Below are positions 54,046 to 63,101 of a stretch of DNA of 64,000 bases, piece by piece. The translations under genes and the position numbers were made by a program. This DNA comes from Pirellulaceae bacterium (GTDB lineage Bacteria; Planctomycetota; Planctomycetia; Pirellulales; Pirellulaceae), in contig JADHUC010000001.1 in assembly GCA_016784735.1 (NCBI GenBank), forward strand, positions 160,005-224,004, given 5' to 3'. The notes beneath the pieces are model-generated. The model was given only the letters and a program-made list of their open reading frames with translations, searched no databases and was not told where the DNA came from. The stretch's first letter is position 1. Every line of letters starts with the position of its first letter.

Positions 54046-56322
54046 TTACCAGTTGATTGATTCTTCTCCGATTCCGGCGTCGATGAACTGGCTGACATTC
54101 TCTTTGCTCCGGTGTCTGGCTACATGGATGGCGATGGTGTTGCCGCCATCCTTCAGGGCTGCGGCGATTTCCGGACGGAGTGGAATGTCCTTGTAGGTCC
54201 CGTTGTTTCCGTTCTGGAGTTCGAAAGCATTGAGGCCATTGATAAAGACCGTTGCGCTGTCATCGTAGGCAATCCGCAGCACGGGGCGTTTCAGCTTCTG
54301 CGGTGCCTCCAGCTCGAAGGTCCGCACGACCCACAGGTCGGGTGATGTCCATTCGGTACGAATCTGAATGCTGCCGTTGCGGTGGAACTTATGCCCGAAT
54401 ACTCCCGGTCCCTCTTCCCAGCCGGAAAGATCGGCGCCGGGCTGGTTCCATCCGTCTGCCGGCTTCTCCTCGGTGTATCGCCACGCCTGAGCAGTCTCGC
54501 GCGAGGTCGGCACCAGCATTTGCGTGCCGGGCGTGTCCGGAAATTGACGTTTGGCGGCCGCTTTGGCGAACAGGTCGATGTCCGCTTTGATCACCTTGCG
54601 GTCGTAGGTGAGCAGGCCGTTGACTTCCGTCTCGACATCCGTGAGTTGCGTATAGATGGCGGCTGAAGTGCCGCTCTCACGGTCAACTCGATCCACAATA
54701 CGCCACAAGTCGAGATACTGTTTCTCATATTGGCGTTGGTCTACGCAGGTGCCGTAGACCGATGATTCGGTCTGATTGGTGACCCAAAGGTGGCCGGGAA
54801 TGACGAGGCCGAGGCCGCCGAATTCGCCCAGCGTGCCGATGCGCTTTTCTTCCGGTTTCACCGGAACCGCTCCGTGGTACTTGTGGCGATCGATCACATC
54901 GCCGCAGTCAGGAGGCAGATACCAACCGCTGCCGCTGTTCAACAAGCGGGTCGGGTCTTCGATTCGAGCCATCTCAGTTAGACGCGGGGTGTCATACTGT
55001 CCCCAGGCCTCGTTGAAGATCACCCACATGATGATGGAGGGGTAGTTGTAGTGCTCCCGGATCATCTCCCGCATTTCCAGTTCAAACTGGTCGGCGAGTT
55101 CCTTGCTCCTCGGTACGCCATCTCGAAAGCCGCGGGCGTCTTTGCCGGCGGCACCATTGGGCATGTCCTGCCAGACGAGTAGCCCGAGTTTGTCGCACCA
55201 GTAATACCAACGGGAAGGTTCGACCTTCACATGTTTGCGAGTCGAGTTGAAACCGAATCGCTTCGTCATCTCCAGATCGAACTTCAGTGCCTCATCCGTG
55301 GGAGCCGTGTAGATGCCGTCCGGCCAGTACCCCTGGTCCAGCGGACCGGCCATGAAGATCGGCTCGTTGTTCAGCATCGGACGCAAGTGGCCTTTCTCAT
55401 CCTTCGCCATTGAGATCTTGCGCATGCCGAAGTAGCTGCTGACCTTGTCGTCGCCCAACGTGATTTCCAGGTCGTAGAGAAACGGCGTTTCGGGCGACCA
55501 CAGCTTTGCGTTGGGAACGTTCAGCACAATGGCAGTGCCGGCCTTGCCTTGAGCTTGAGAGACGACGGTCTCGTCATCCTTGATTACAACATGTGCCATA
55601 CCCGCATCTGCATGGACGGTAACAAAGACTGTCCCCCGGTCGATGTCCGGCGTGATCTTCAAACCGGAAACATGGTTCGCTGGAACAGTCTCCAGCCAGA
55701 CTGTCTGCCAGATGCCGGAGGTCGCGGTGTAGAAAATGAAGGCGGGCTTATCGAACTTGTTGTAGTCCTGCTTGCCCTTGGGACCGCTCTGGTCATCCAC
55801 CACCGAAACGACGAGTGTGTTCTCGCCGGCTTTCAGGGCCTCGGTTATATCAATGGAAAAGGCATCGTAGCCGCCTTTGTGCGTGCCGACCTTCGTGCCA
55901 TTCATCAACACCGTCGTCTCATAGTCTACCGCCCCGAAATTCAAGAGCAGGCGCCCGCCTTCCGCCAGAGCTGGCGGCGTGAATTCGCGCGAATACCACA
56001 GACGGTCATCGCGTGTGAACTTTCGCTTTACTCCGGAAAGCGCGGACTCAATACAGAACGGGACGAGGAGCTGCCCCTCAAACTCCGTCGGCTGAGGGTC
56101 GTTCACACGCGTCACCGCATAATCCCACAGCCCATTCAGATTCACCCAGTTGTTACGGACCAACTGTGGCCGCGGATAATCCGGGAGCGGGTTATCGGGG
56201 TCAACGTCATCGGCCCATCGCGTCATGATATGCCCCGGCACTGGCTTCCAGTCGCCAGAGACATTCACGCCGAACAATGCCACAAGGACAAGGGCCGACA
56301 TACGAATGCGTTGTGTCATCAT
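54046..56322 (-). CDS. secreted GH2 family beta-glycosidase
   Basis: ATG 56322 (MMTQRIRMSALVLVALFGVN), preceded by GAGG that overlaps the upstream stop, gives 758 residues. The open frame extends much further upstream but is antisense to the GH32 gene there and is not protein-like. GH2 modules: the jelly roll (about 45-210; NLNGLWDYAVTRV, LLNFGAVDYETTVLMNG), an Ig-like domain (215-310), and a TIM barrel (315-600) with acid/base Glu in WVIFNEAWGQYD and nucleophile Glu in GTLGEFGGLG. A further C-terminal beta domain (about 625-758) may bind carbohydrate. The likely activity is beta-galactosidase, beta-glucuronidase or similar. Confidence 0.87.
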   Translation of the reverse strand: MMTQRIRMSALVLVALFGVNVSGDWKPVPGHIMTRWADDVDPDNPLPDYPRPQLVRNNWVNLNGLWDYAVTRVNDPQPTEFEGQLLVPFCIESALSGVKRKFTRDDRLWYSREFTPPALAEGGRLLLNFGAVDYETTVLMNGTKVGTHKGGYDAFSIDITEALKAGENTLVVSVVDDQSGPKGKQDYNKFDKPAFIFYTATSGIWQTVWLETVPANHVSGLKITPDIDRGTVFVTVHADAGMAHVVIKDDETVVSQAQGKAGTAIVLNVPNAKLWSPETPFLYDLEITLGDDKVSSYFGMRKISMAKDEKGHLRPMLNNEPIFMAGPLDQGYWPDGIYTAPTDEALKFDLEMTKRFGFNSTRKHVKVEPSRWYYWCDKLGLLVWQDMPNGAAGKDARGFRDGVPRSKELADQFELEMREMIREHYNYPSIIMWVIFNEAWGQYDTPRLTEMARIEDPTRLLNSGSGWYLPPDCGDVIDRHKYHGAVPVKPEEKRIGTLGEFGGLGLVIPGHLWVTNQTESSVYGTCVDQRQYEKQYLDLWRIVDRVDRESGTSAAIYTQLTDVETEVNGLLTYDRKVIKADIDLFAKAAAKRQFPDTPGTQMLVPTSRETAQAWRYTEEKPADGWNQPGADLSGWEEGPGVFGHKFHRNGSIQIRTEWTSPDLWVVRTFELEAPQKLKRPVLRIAYDDSATVFINGLNAFELQNGNNGTYKDIPLRPEIAAALKDGGNTIAIHVARHRSKENVSQFIDAGIGEESINW

Positions 56323-56330
56323 AGGTTGCC

Positions 56331-57761
56331 TCATTCGCAGGCAGGAAAATGGGACGATTTCAGCTTCGTAACCCGCAGCGAACGAATGTTCACGTCGCCG
56401 TTTTTCGCATACAGTTCGACTCCCGTCGCTTGCTCCTTCGGCATGAAGAACGAAGTTATTGATAGCGCCCCGTGATTGGCAAAAGTCTCGATCGACGTGC
56501 GGTCGACGAGCATCCGCAAGTGGACCACGCCGTCGATCGCCGCTGCCTCGGCTGTGCAGCCGAGGGCCGAGACCTTGCCGCCGGCCCAGGTGATCCCCGT
56601 TTCGTGCAAGCGAAGACCGAACTCGGCCACGTTCTCCGGCTCGATTTCCATCTCGATGTCGAACAGTTCTCCCGAGATCTTTGACAGCGGATTCTCGCCC
56701 GGTTTGAGCGTTTTGTCTTTCAACGTAAACGTCTCGCTGTACAGCCTCTCGATCTCCCTGACCGGGGACCTGCACAGCCGGATCCCCTTGGTCATCGTGC
56801 GCAGCGTCAACTCGCAGGGGAAACTCTGCTGTTGATTGAAGGGCATGCCCGGATAGCGTCCGCCGGCCATCCAGGCGATCTGCACCCTTCGGCCGTCGGG
56901 CGAATTCGTCCACGTTTGCGCGGCATAGAAATTCCGGCCAAAATCGCCGCGGATCGGTCCGGCCTCGGGCGTGAACCTCTTTCCATTGAACGTGCCGACA
57001 AAGTATTGAAAACCGGCGCCGTAGAGAATCCATTTCTCGTTGGTTGCGTCGCCGTCGACGGGCAGTTTGAACAGGTCGGGGCATTCGTGGATGCTCCCGT
57101 GCTGGAAGTCCGAAACGTGTGTCCAATCCTTCAGATTCGGCGATGTGAAGAAACGGGCGTGCCCTCTCCGCAAGTGAAGGCCCATCACCCAACGCTTTGT
57201 TGGCTCGTGCCAGAACACGCGCGGGTCGCGTTCGGTATTATCGATTCCCTGGTTTGGCACGACCGGGTTGTTTGCATAGCGAGTCCATGTGCGGCCTCGA
57301 TCCGTGCTATAAGAAAGGCTTTGACTGAAAGGGATGCCGGCCGACGTGTAGCAGAGGACGATCGCGTTTTGGCCGAATCCGGCGATATTGTCTCTGTCAA
57401 CAACGCCGGAACCAGAGAAGATGGCGCCGAGCTTATCGGGCAGGATCGCGATGGGCAGTTCCTTCCAGTGAACCAGGTCACGGCTCACCGCATGACTCCA
57501 GCGGGAAGGCGGCTTGCTGGGATGGTTCAGATGGCCGGGGATGCCAAGCCCGAACGGATTGTGGTCGTTGAACAAATGATATTCGCCGTCGAAATACACG
57601 AGTCCGCAGGGGTCGTTGATCCAGCCCTTCTGCGTTGTGTAATGAAACTGTGGGCGGTATCGCTCCGTGTATATCTCGGACTTGCCAGCATCGCTCTGCG
57701 CGAACGCACTTGACGTGAAGAGCAAGAAGGCGAGCAAATCGGTGGTGATGGTTCTTCTCAT
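56331..57761 (-). CDS. secreted GH32 fructan hydrolase (levanase/inulinase/invertase family)
   Basis: The 476-residue protein has a signal peptide ending AFAQSD. GH32 hallmarks are present: RPQFHYTTQKGWINDPCG (nucleophile D50; the usual NDPNG reads NDPCG), FSGSGVVD, the RDP motif in NTERDPRVF (D179) and the EC motif in HECPDLF (E226), giving all three carboxylates. The C-terminal beta-sandwich (about 345-476) has the expected LRMLVDRTSIETFANHG. It removes beta-linked fructose from fructans or sucrose. It overlaps the GH172 gene by 4 bases (ATGA, 57758-57761) and is related to the GH32 half of the fusion protein downstream. Confidence 0.9.
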   Translation of the reverse strand: MRRTITTDLLAFLLFTSSAFAQSDAGKSEIYTERYRPQFHYTTQKGWINDPCGLVYFDGEYHLFNDHNPFGLGIPGHLNHPSKPPSRWSHAVSRDLVHWKELPIAILPDKLGAIFSGSGVVDRDNIAGFGQNAIVLCYTSAGIPFSQSLSYSTDRGRTWTRYANNPVVPNQGIDNTERDPRVFWHEPTKRWVMGLHLRRGHARFFTSPNLKDWTHVSDFQHGSIHECPDLFKLPVDGDATNEKWILYGAGFQYFVGTFNGKRFTPEAGPIRGDFGRNFYAAQTWTNSPDGRRVQIAWMAGGRYPGMPFNQQQSFPCELTLRTMTKGIRLCRSPVREIERLYSETFTLKDKTLKPGENPLSKISGELFDIEMEIEPENVAEFGLRLHETGITWAGGKVSALGCTAEAAAIDGVVHLRMLVDRTSIETFANHGALSITSFFMPKEQATGVELYAKNGDVNIRSLRVTKLKSSHFPACE

Positions 57762-59878
57762 TTCAATCTCAGGTAATCCAGCCCAAAGATGTGGTTCCCC
57801 GCGTGGGTGTCCTTGGACTTCTCATTGTGGCCGATCGCGGTGGCTTTCAACACGTGTGTGCCCGTGTGGAGCTGCACGGTTCCCAGCGAGACCTCGCCGG
57901 TCGTAGTGACCTTGGGGTCGTACAGGTCGATGGGCTTGCCGATTGTTTTCCCGTCAACGGCCATTTCGAAGATGCCGTAGTCGCCGGCCTTGGTGAACAC
58001 CGCCATCAGTTCGTACTGACCCGTCTTGGGAGCCGGGAATTCAATTTCGATGGCTTCGTCTTGCTTTCCCTTGGTCCAGATCAGTTGCGTGTCGCCGCTC
58101 CACTGCCCGTCGCGGTAACTCGACATGTTCTGCACCCAATGTCTACCGGAGCCGATACTCAACACTTTGAGGTGTTCGCCTTCGATCGCATCGGGATGCA
58201 GCTTGGGCATCTGCATGGTCGACGGCACCGCATCGCGCTGCTCGCGCGAAGGACGCAATTGACGTCGCCCGTCAAGCGCCACGATCGGGTACGGGTTCTT
58301 TGCGTCCTGTTCGGCATACCAGAAGACGCACGTGTCGTAGACACAGGGCCGGCAGTTGCCGTTGGGCATGACCTCGATGAATCCTTGGAAGCAATTTGAG
58401 AACGGCAGGTCGTCGCAAACATGGAAGCGGCAAACCGAAGTGTCTTCCTGGGCGTCGGGTCTCAGGCGGGAGACTGCCGCCAGAGCGCTGTCAAAGGTGA
58501 CGAACGGGGGATTCGCGGCCCAAGCGTAGCCAATGTAATCTTCGCTGCCCGTGCCGACGGTCGACGGGTACTTCTCGCCGTCGATGAAGAACTTCTCGTC
58601 GCCTTCGCCCCACCAGCCGCCGAACTTCCAGATGTGTTCGGTCATGCCGACGTATCGGCCCTTGCCTTCCACCACCAGCAGCGGCCAATCCGGCCAACGG
58701 TCGCCGCCTTTACGCAGGAAGCGTTTGGCATCCAGACCGGTAAAGTCATCGGAATGCCACGCGGCATTGAATCGGAGCAGCCGTGCCGCTGCCGACTTTT
58801 CGAGTTCGACCGTCTCCAACTCGAGCTCCAACTTCCGAGTTTCTTTCCCGTCATTGGTGAAGACGATTTGCGCCCCGTCCGCATAAGGCATGTACCAGTA
58901 CGAGTAGAACTTGCCCTCGATGCAGCCCATGACCAGCGTCTCGAACGGGTTGATCCCCGGCGAGGTGGCGAAGAAGTCGCCGAGCGGCGCCCAGACGCTG
59001 GGCGAAGTATCGCCGTCCCAGAACATGGAAATCGTCAACTCGCGCAGGAGGTCTTCCTGGGCGATCTTGTCCTCAGGAAGCTCAAGCGGCTTCACTTTCA
59101 GCGCCCGTACGGCTCCCGCCCCCGCCAGCGACAGACTTTCGGTTTGCCTGGGCTCGATGGTAAGCGCCTTCTTCTCGGTAACCGTCCCGGAGTCGTTTGA
59201 GTACGGGTTGCTTCCGCATTCGTTCCAGGCGTCACTGGCCTTCTTGAGCTGGGCGACGACCTCCGGCGTGAAACCGGGGAAGGTCTCGACCTTGGTTCCT
59301 TCCGGGAACAGCGTGTGGGTACAGTGGAAATACATGCCCCAGCCCTTCTCCACGACGACCTTGCAGGATTCTGCAAAGGAAATGGGAACGAACTCGTTGC
59401 GTCCGCGCGAGAGCGTCATGGCCAAGCCAGGGAACTCCTTCTCCAGGTCGTCGAAATAGGCCTGGAACGGCTTGTTGATGACGGGAGTCTCGTTGCCGTC
59501 AAGGAAGATCTTGATGTGTCCAACGCCAGCTTTGGCCGACCAAGTCCGCCAAAGCACGCCGGGGCCCTCCAGGTCGACCATCACCTGGGCATCGCCTACT
59601 CGCCGAATGCATCCGCTACCGTCTCGGTTGGCGCTCCAATTTCGGTAGCTGTCAGTCGATGGATCGTATGACATACCACGATCGTGACTGGTCGAAGCGA
59701 ACGTCTTCTCGCCGGCGACAACCGGTGTGGCAAGTCGCTCCAGGTGGGTCAGGCGCGCGACGAGATCGGCGTAGGTGGGTTGCTTAGCGGCCGAAACCCT
59801 ACCCGCCGTCGCCGGCAAGATGAGCAGAATCGCGATCATCTCCATCCGAAATCGCGGAGTCGGTCGTTGTTTGAACAT
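57758..59878 (-). CDS. secreted DUF2961 protein, glycoside hydrolase family GH172
   Basis: The 706-residue protein starts at 59878 with GGAG 8 bases upstream and has a signal peptide (to about 30, AGRVSAAKQ). Typical DUF2961 segments are EGPGVLWRTWSAKAGVGHI, LRELTISMFWDGDTSPSVW, PLGDFFATSPG, YSYWYMPYADGAQI, and FIDGEKYPSTVGTGSEDYIG. Known GH172 enzymes include an alpha-D-fructofuranosidase/difructose-anhydride synthase from Bifidobacterium dentium and D-arabinofuranosidases. A C-terminal domain (about 570-706) looks like a beta-sandwich. It is the first gene of the operon and is followed by two GH32 modules, which favours fructofuranose over arabinofuranose as target, by context only. Confidence 0.87.
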   Translation of the reverse strand: MFKQRPTPRFRMEMIAILLILPATAGRVSAAKQPTYADLVARLTHLERLATPVVAGEKTFASTSHDRGMSYDPSTDSYRNWSANRDGSGCIRRVGDAQVMVDLEGPGVLWRTWSAKAGVGHIKIFLDGNETPVINKPFQAYFDDLEKEFPGLAMTLSRGRNEFVPISFAESCKVVVEKGWGMYFHCTHTLFPEGTKVETFPGFTPEVVAQLKKASDAWNECGSNPYSNDSGTVTEKKALTIEPRQTESLSLAGAGAVRALKVKPLELPEDKIAQEDLLRELTISMFWDGDTSPSVWAPLGDFFATSPGINPFETLVMGCIEGKFYSYWYMPYADGAQIVFTNDGKETRKLELELETVELEKSAAARLLRFNAAWHSDDFTGLDAKRFLRKGGDRWPDWPLLVVEGKGRYVGMTEHIWKFGGWWGEGDEKFFIDGEKYPSTVGTGSEDYIGYAWAANPPFVTFDSALAAVSRLRPDAQEDTSVCRFHVCDDLPFSNCFQGFIEVMPNGNCRPCVYDTCVFWYAEQDAKNPYPIVALDGRRQLRPSREQRDAVPSTMQMPKLHPDAIEGEHLKVLSIGSGRHWVQNMSSYRDGQWSGDTQLIWTKGKQDEAIEIEFPAPKTGQYELMAVFTKAGDYGIFEMAVDGKTIGKPIDLYDPKVTTTGEVSLGTVQLHTGTHVLKATAIGHNEKSKDTHAGNHIFGLDYLRLK

Positions 59879-60419
59879 TTGAGATTCTCCGTGGTGACGA
59901 TCCGCATGCTTCCGTTTCTCCGCCCCGTATACCTGTAACGAGTTCCTCAGATTCTACGCAGATCAAGTTGGCACGTCAGCCGTTGGTATGTATCTGAGTG
60001 TGCCGAGGCTGCGAGAAAGAAGTAGGCTGGTGCATATTTGGCAGCCGTTCTGACCGCCGCAATGTAACACGCGCGCCTTCGACGGCGGAGGCCATCCACT
60101 TCCAGTCTTTCTGGTCAGGCTTGACCGTTGCACTCCCGCTCGGTTGTCGTCCAGCACACGAGACGCGATCTAAGAACCTGAATTCGAGCGAATTCTGCGT
60201 CACAAGAGCATGAGGGAGAAGTTAGCTGTCGCAGATGAGATTCTCAGTAATTCGTGGCGATCTATCCGCCAGACACCGCCCCGATTCACTGGCTCCCGTC
60301 GCGGACATATGGCTGCAGCGAATCACGTCCATGTCGATTCGGGCCAACTGAACTGGCGTAACGTCGCCAGTTTGTCGCCCATCGAAGAGCAGAAGCTCCG
60401 CGCACGTGATGGAGCGTTG
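59879..60419. other. non-coding upstream region of the GH172 operon
   Basis: No gene-like frame. The promoter of the leftward operon should lie here, but no clear -35/-10 pair is visible. Confidence 0.4.
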
Positions 60420-60623
60420 ACAACAATTACTGTCTCAACCTTGACAGTAATAGTGTCTCAATTGACAGTAATTAGGCGTCCAACCACACATGGTGGCGGA
60501 CATAAAGGTTGTCAACGGACCCGCGTTCGCGTAAGGACTTACGTCGAGTTCGGACACAGAGGTTGTCAAACTTGGGACACAAACCCTGTCACACGCACCG
60601 GTTTGAGACACAAAGTCTGTCAA
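60420..60623. repeat. cluster of TGTC/GACA hyphenated palindromes (iteron- or operator-like)
   Basis: Two direct copies of TGTCTCAA-(CC)-TTGACAGTAAT lie at about 60431-60473. Four further units of the form GACA-N8-TGTC, often GGACACAAAGGTTGTCAA-like, lie at 60498-60515, 60552-60569, 60575-60592 and 60606-60623. Each unit is itself a dyad. Spacings are uneven (54, 23 and 31 bases), so this is not a CRISPR array. The cluster sits between the unknown three-gene operon's 3' end and the GH172 operon's upstream side. Confidence 0.65.
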
Positions 60624-60723
60624 CCAGTACACTCTTCACCGGTGTGACAAACCACAGGATCGAAACCAAGGAACGTGCGGAGTAGCCTACTCCGCCCTCC
60701 CTCTTTCGGAGATCAAATGGGTA

Positions 60724-61155
60724 TCAATCCGCCATTTCTTCGCTGCGTGTCGGACCGGCCAGCTCTGGCTCTGGGATGTTCGCAGGTGTTTGTGCCGCCT
60801 TCGTCAAACGAACCTCCAACTGGCTGAAGCGGTCGACCTGCCGGTAGACCTTGAGAAGGCTCTCCACCGCCGGCATCAGCTTACTGTACTCGTTCAGCGC
60901 TGCGGGCGTCGCATTCATGGCGGTCTGGACCGCTTGGTGGAGACGATAGCCGATCAGCATCAGGTCGCTGTTAACGGCGCCGATTGTCGCCTGTAGCGCA
61001 CCGGGCTGGCGGAGCGAACACTCCAGGTAGTCCAGGATCCGCTGTTCACGGTCGTCCTTGATACCCTCGGGAGAGTCGCCCCTGACCACCTGTTCTGCGG
61101 CGGTCTGCTCGACACCCTTCGACTGCTGATCACTTGCTTGTTTGTTAGCATCCAT
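60724..61155 (-). CDS. hypothetical protein, third gene of an unknown operon
   Basis: This is a soluble 143-residue protein with a strong ribosome site (AAGGAGG about 10 bases upstream). The first 40 residues are polar and probably disordered. Residues 40-125 are helical, with a regular heptad-like pattern (ILDYLECSLRQPGALQATI, VESLLKVYRQVDRFSQLEVR), so a coiled coil is likely. No family is recognised. It lies 40 bases after the 123-residue gene, on the same strand. Confidence 0.6.
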   Translation of the reverse strand: MDANKQASDQQSKGVEQTAAEQVVRGDSPEGIKDDREQRILDYLECSLRQPGALQATIGAVNSDLMLIGYRLHQAVQTAMNATPAALNEYSKLMPAVESLLKVYRQVDRFSQLEVRLTKAAQTPANIPEPELAGPTRSEEMAD

Positions 61156-61195
61156 TTGTCAGTGTCCTCCTTGTTCAGAATGCGGGACTCAGCCC

Positions 61196-61567
61196 CTACA
61201 TGTTATTAGTCCGCGGTTTGCGCACCGCTCGACCGTGAAAGACAAAACCCTGATCGTTCAGGACAGACTCGACTCTCGGCTTCACCGATTTCAGCACCCG
61301 GTTCGCTTCAAGCGTTAAGCAAGCCAACATGCGATTCAATTGGCTCGTAGCCTGCAGCGCAAGAAGTTCTTGCTCGACTTGCCGGACGAATGCCTCGTCC
61401 GCCCCGAGGTACTTCACACGCTGTTTGCCGTTGAATCGGAAACGCAGTTTGCCATACGACCGGCCGCGACCGCGGACGTCACGGCACACAAACCCCTGGT
61501 GCCGCAGAGCGTCAATCTCCTCCGCCGATAGGCCCAGCGTAGCGATCGCCGGTGGAGCCGTTACCAT
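61196..61567 (-). CDS. hypothetical protein, second gene of an unknown operon
   Basis: This 123-residue basic protein overlaps the upstream gene by 7 bases (ATGGTAA). The first part resembles a small DNA-associated or recombinase-accessory type: LSAEEIDALRHQGFVCRDV, then GRSYGKLRFRFNGKQRVKYL, which looks like the start of integrase-like or plasmid accessory proteins. This similarity is weak. The second half is helical. No function can be assigned. Confidence 0.55.
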   Translation of the reverse strand: MVTAPPAIATLGLSAEEIDALRHQGFVCRDVRGRGRSYGKLRFRFNGKQRVKYLGADEAFVRQVEQELLALQATSQLNRMLACLTLEANRVLKSVKPRVESVLNDQGFVFHGRAVRKPRTNNM

Positions 61568-62524
61568 TTCGATTTACCCCCTTTGATTTGCTCGCGTTCT
61601 TTGGCCAACGCCACAATCCGGTCGCTCATGCGCAACAACTGCTGCAGCTCTTCTTCCGGAAGCGGTCCCGATTTACATACGCCCCGCTCCTTGACCGACC
61701 TGACGACCTTCGCCGCTATCGCCATCGCTTGCGGATGTGCGAGCTGGCTGATTCCGGCCATGGCCATCAAGACTGCCTTCTCCGTCGGTTCGTTCGAGGC
61801 CGTTGCCTGTTCTGTCAACGGTCGTACCACTTCGTCATTGATCTTTCGCTGGTAGTTCGTCCAAAACTTGGCCTCCCTATCACGATCATTCGCCACTCCA
61901 AGTATCGCCTCCTGAAGCTGGACGACCGCGGCAGGCAAATTCTTTGGCACGGACGCTTGGCTCGGTAACCAAGTCAATTCACACGTTGATTGATCGATGC
62001 TGCTTTTCAACGATTCGCTGAAGTCCTTTGGTTTCCCATGCTTTGCACAGAAAATGATGCCTTCCATATCTCTTTTCGCAGGTTGCCAAAGATGGACGTT
62101 GCCTAGGTCCAAGTGCAGATGCCGCTCGATGCGGCGGAAATGTGTCACGAGTTTTTCCAACTCTTCTGACTTCTCGATTGTCAACCGAGCCGGAGACCAG
62201 CCAACTACGATGAGATTCTTGAAGGGACTCTCAATGTCCAGCTGGAGTACTCTACGTGCCCCGCTGCTGCTTGACCTACGTTTAACCTCTACTACCGGTG
62301 CGAAGGGCGACTGGCCGTTATTGTCTTTGATCCCCAGGAGGTAACCGAACTGGTCCAAGGTCGGGCCGCTCAACGTGGACAGTCCGCTTGCCAGCACGGC
62401 AGGTAATGACGCCAGGCGGAGCACAGCCAAGTCCTCTAACGAGAAGACCGCGAAGGCGGCGTTACGTGAATTGGTATTGTTGATAGTGGTCTTAATCCAC
62501 GTGTCCTCTGCGGCCGCTCGTAAT
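61561..62524 (-). pseudogene. hypothetical protein lacking its N-terminus, first gene of an unknown operon
   Basis: The reading frame is open and protein-like from about 62520 to the stop at 61561. Segments include DLAVLRLASLPAVLASGL, VVEVKRRSSSSG, LIVVGWSPARLTIEKSEELE, LHLDLGNVHLWQPAKRDMEG and a helical C-terminus with VRSVKERGVCKSGPLPEEEL. Upstream of about 62525 the sequence is coding for a ThiF fragment on the opposite strand, so the 5' end was lost at a junction. No good start codon is visible inside. No family is recognised. Confidence 0.5.
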
Positions 62525-62532
62525 GGCAGACC

Positions 62533-62976
62533 ACCGGACAACCCAAGGTTGCGGCCACGGCCGAGGCGATTCGACAAGTCGATCCAAGCGCGAAGGTTGA
62601 AACCGTACGGGATCGCTTCCGTGCGAAGCAGGCTATCGGCGAGGCCGTGTTCTGTTGTGTCGATTCGATCAGCGCTCGTGGGGCGATTTGGCGGTCCGTC
62701 AACTCTCGTTGCGAATTCTTGACCGACGGTAGAATGCTCGGTGAAGTCATTCGCGTACTGACGGTCAGCGACATCGCCGAACGCGCGCATTACGCCTCTA
62801 CGCTTTTTGCCCAATCCGAAGCACAGCGGGGAAGCTGCACGTCGCGAAGCACGATCTATGCAGCAAGCGTTGCCGCTGGGTTGATGGTGCATCAGTTCAC
62901 GCGTTGGCTGCGCAAACTGCCCACAGACCGTGATGTTGCGCTGAATTTATTGGCGGGAGAGTGGGCGATTTGCTGA
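62533..62976 (+). pseudogene. C-terminal fragment of a ThiF/E1-like adenylyltransferase
   Basis: The plus-strand frame from about 62533 reads [57 protein letters not shown] and [20 protein letters not shown], ending in EWAIC at 62976. This is the second half of a ThiF/HesA/MoeB nucleotide-binding fold: the acidic D in CCVDS and the later catalytic-loop region are present. The N-terminal glycine-rich ATP site (GxGxxG) is missing. The fragment faces away from the truncated minus-strand gene. Confidence 0.65.
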
Positions 62977-63077
62977 GCAACACGACGAGGCAAGGAACCA
63001 CAGAAGTCGACCTGCAGTCTGGACCGCTAGATCAACCTACAAACATCAAATACTGGAGGCTATGACCATTCATCCGG

Positions 63078-63101
63078 GCTGGCCGCCGAAAGGCGGCTGG
63101 C
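63078..63101 (+). terminator. possible intrinsic terminator after the ThiF fragment
   Basis: A 10-base-pair stem (GCCGCC/GGCGGC core, two G-T wobbles further out) is closed by a GAAA tetraloop, followed by CTTTCGCCTCTTCTT. The hairpin is strong, but the T-rich tract is interrupted. Confidence 0.45.

Noticed and set aside
56323..57192. N-terminal extension of the GH2 open frame
   Set aside because: The extension is antisense-like, overlaps the whole 3' half of the GH32 gene in another frame and lacks a signal peptide; the start at 56322 has a ribosome site and signal peptide.
60420..60623. CRISPR array
   Set aside because: Units are short, imperfect dyads with uneven spacing and no unique spacers of constant length; no cas genes are nearby.
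60210..60647. Plus-strand open frame of 145 codons across the dyad repeats
   Set aside because: The residues follow the DNA repeats (valine/threonine/cysteine runs) and there is no ribosome site; it looks like non-coding DNA.
62647..62892. N-terminal 80 residues of the minus-strand open frame at 61561-62892
   Set aside because: This part is antisense to a convincing ThiF fragment on the plus strand.
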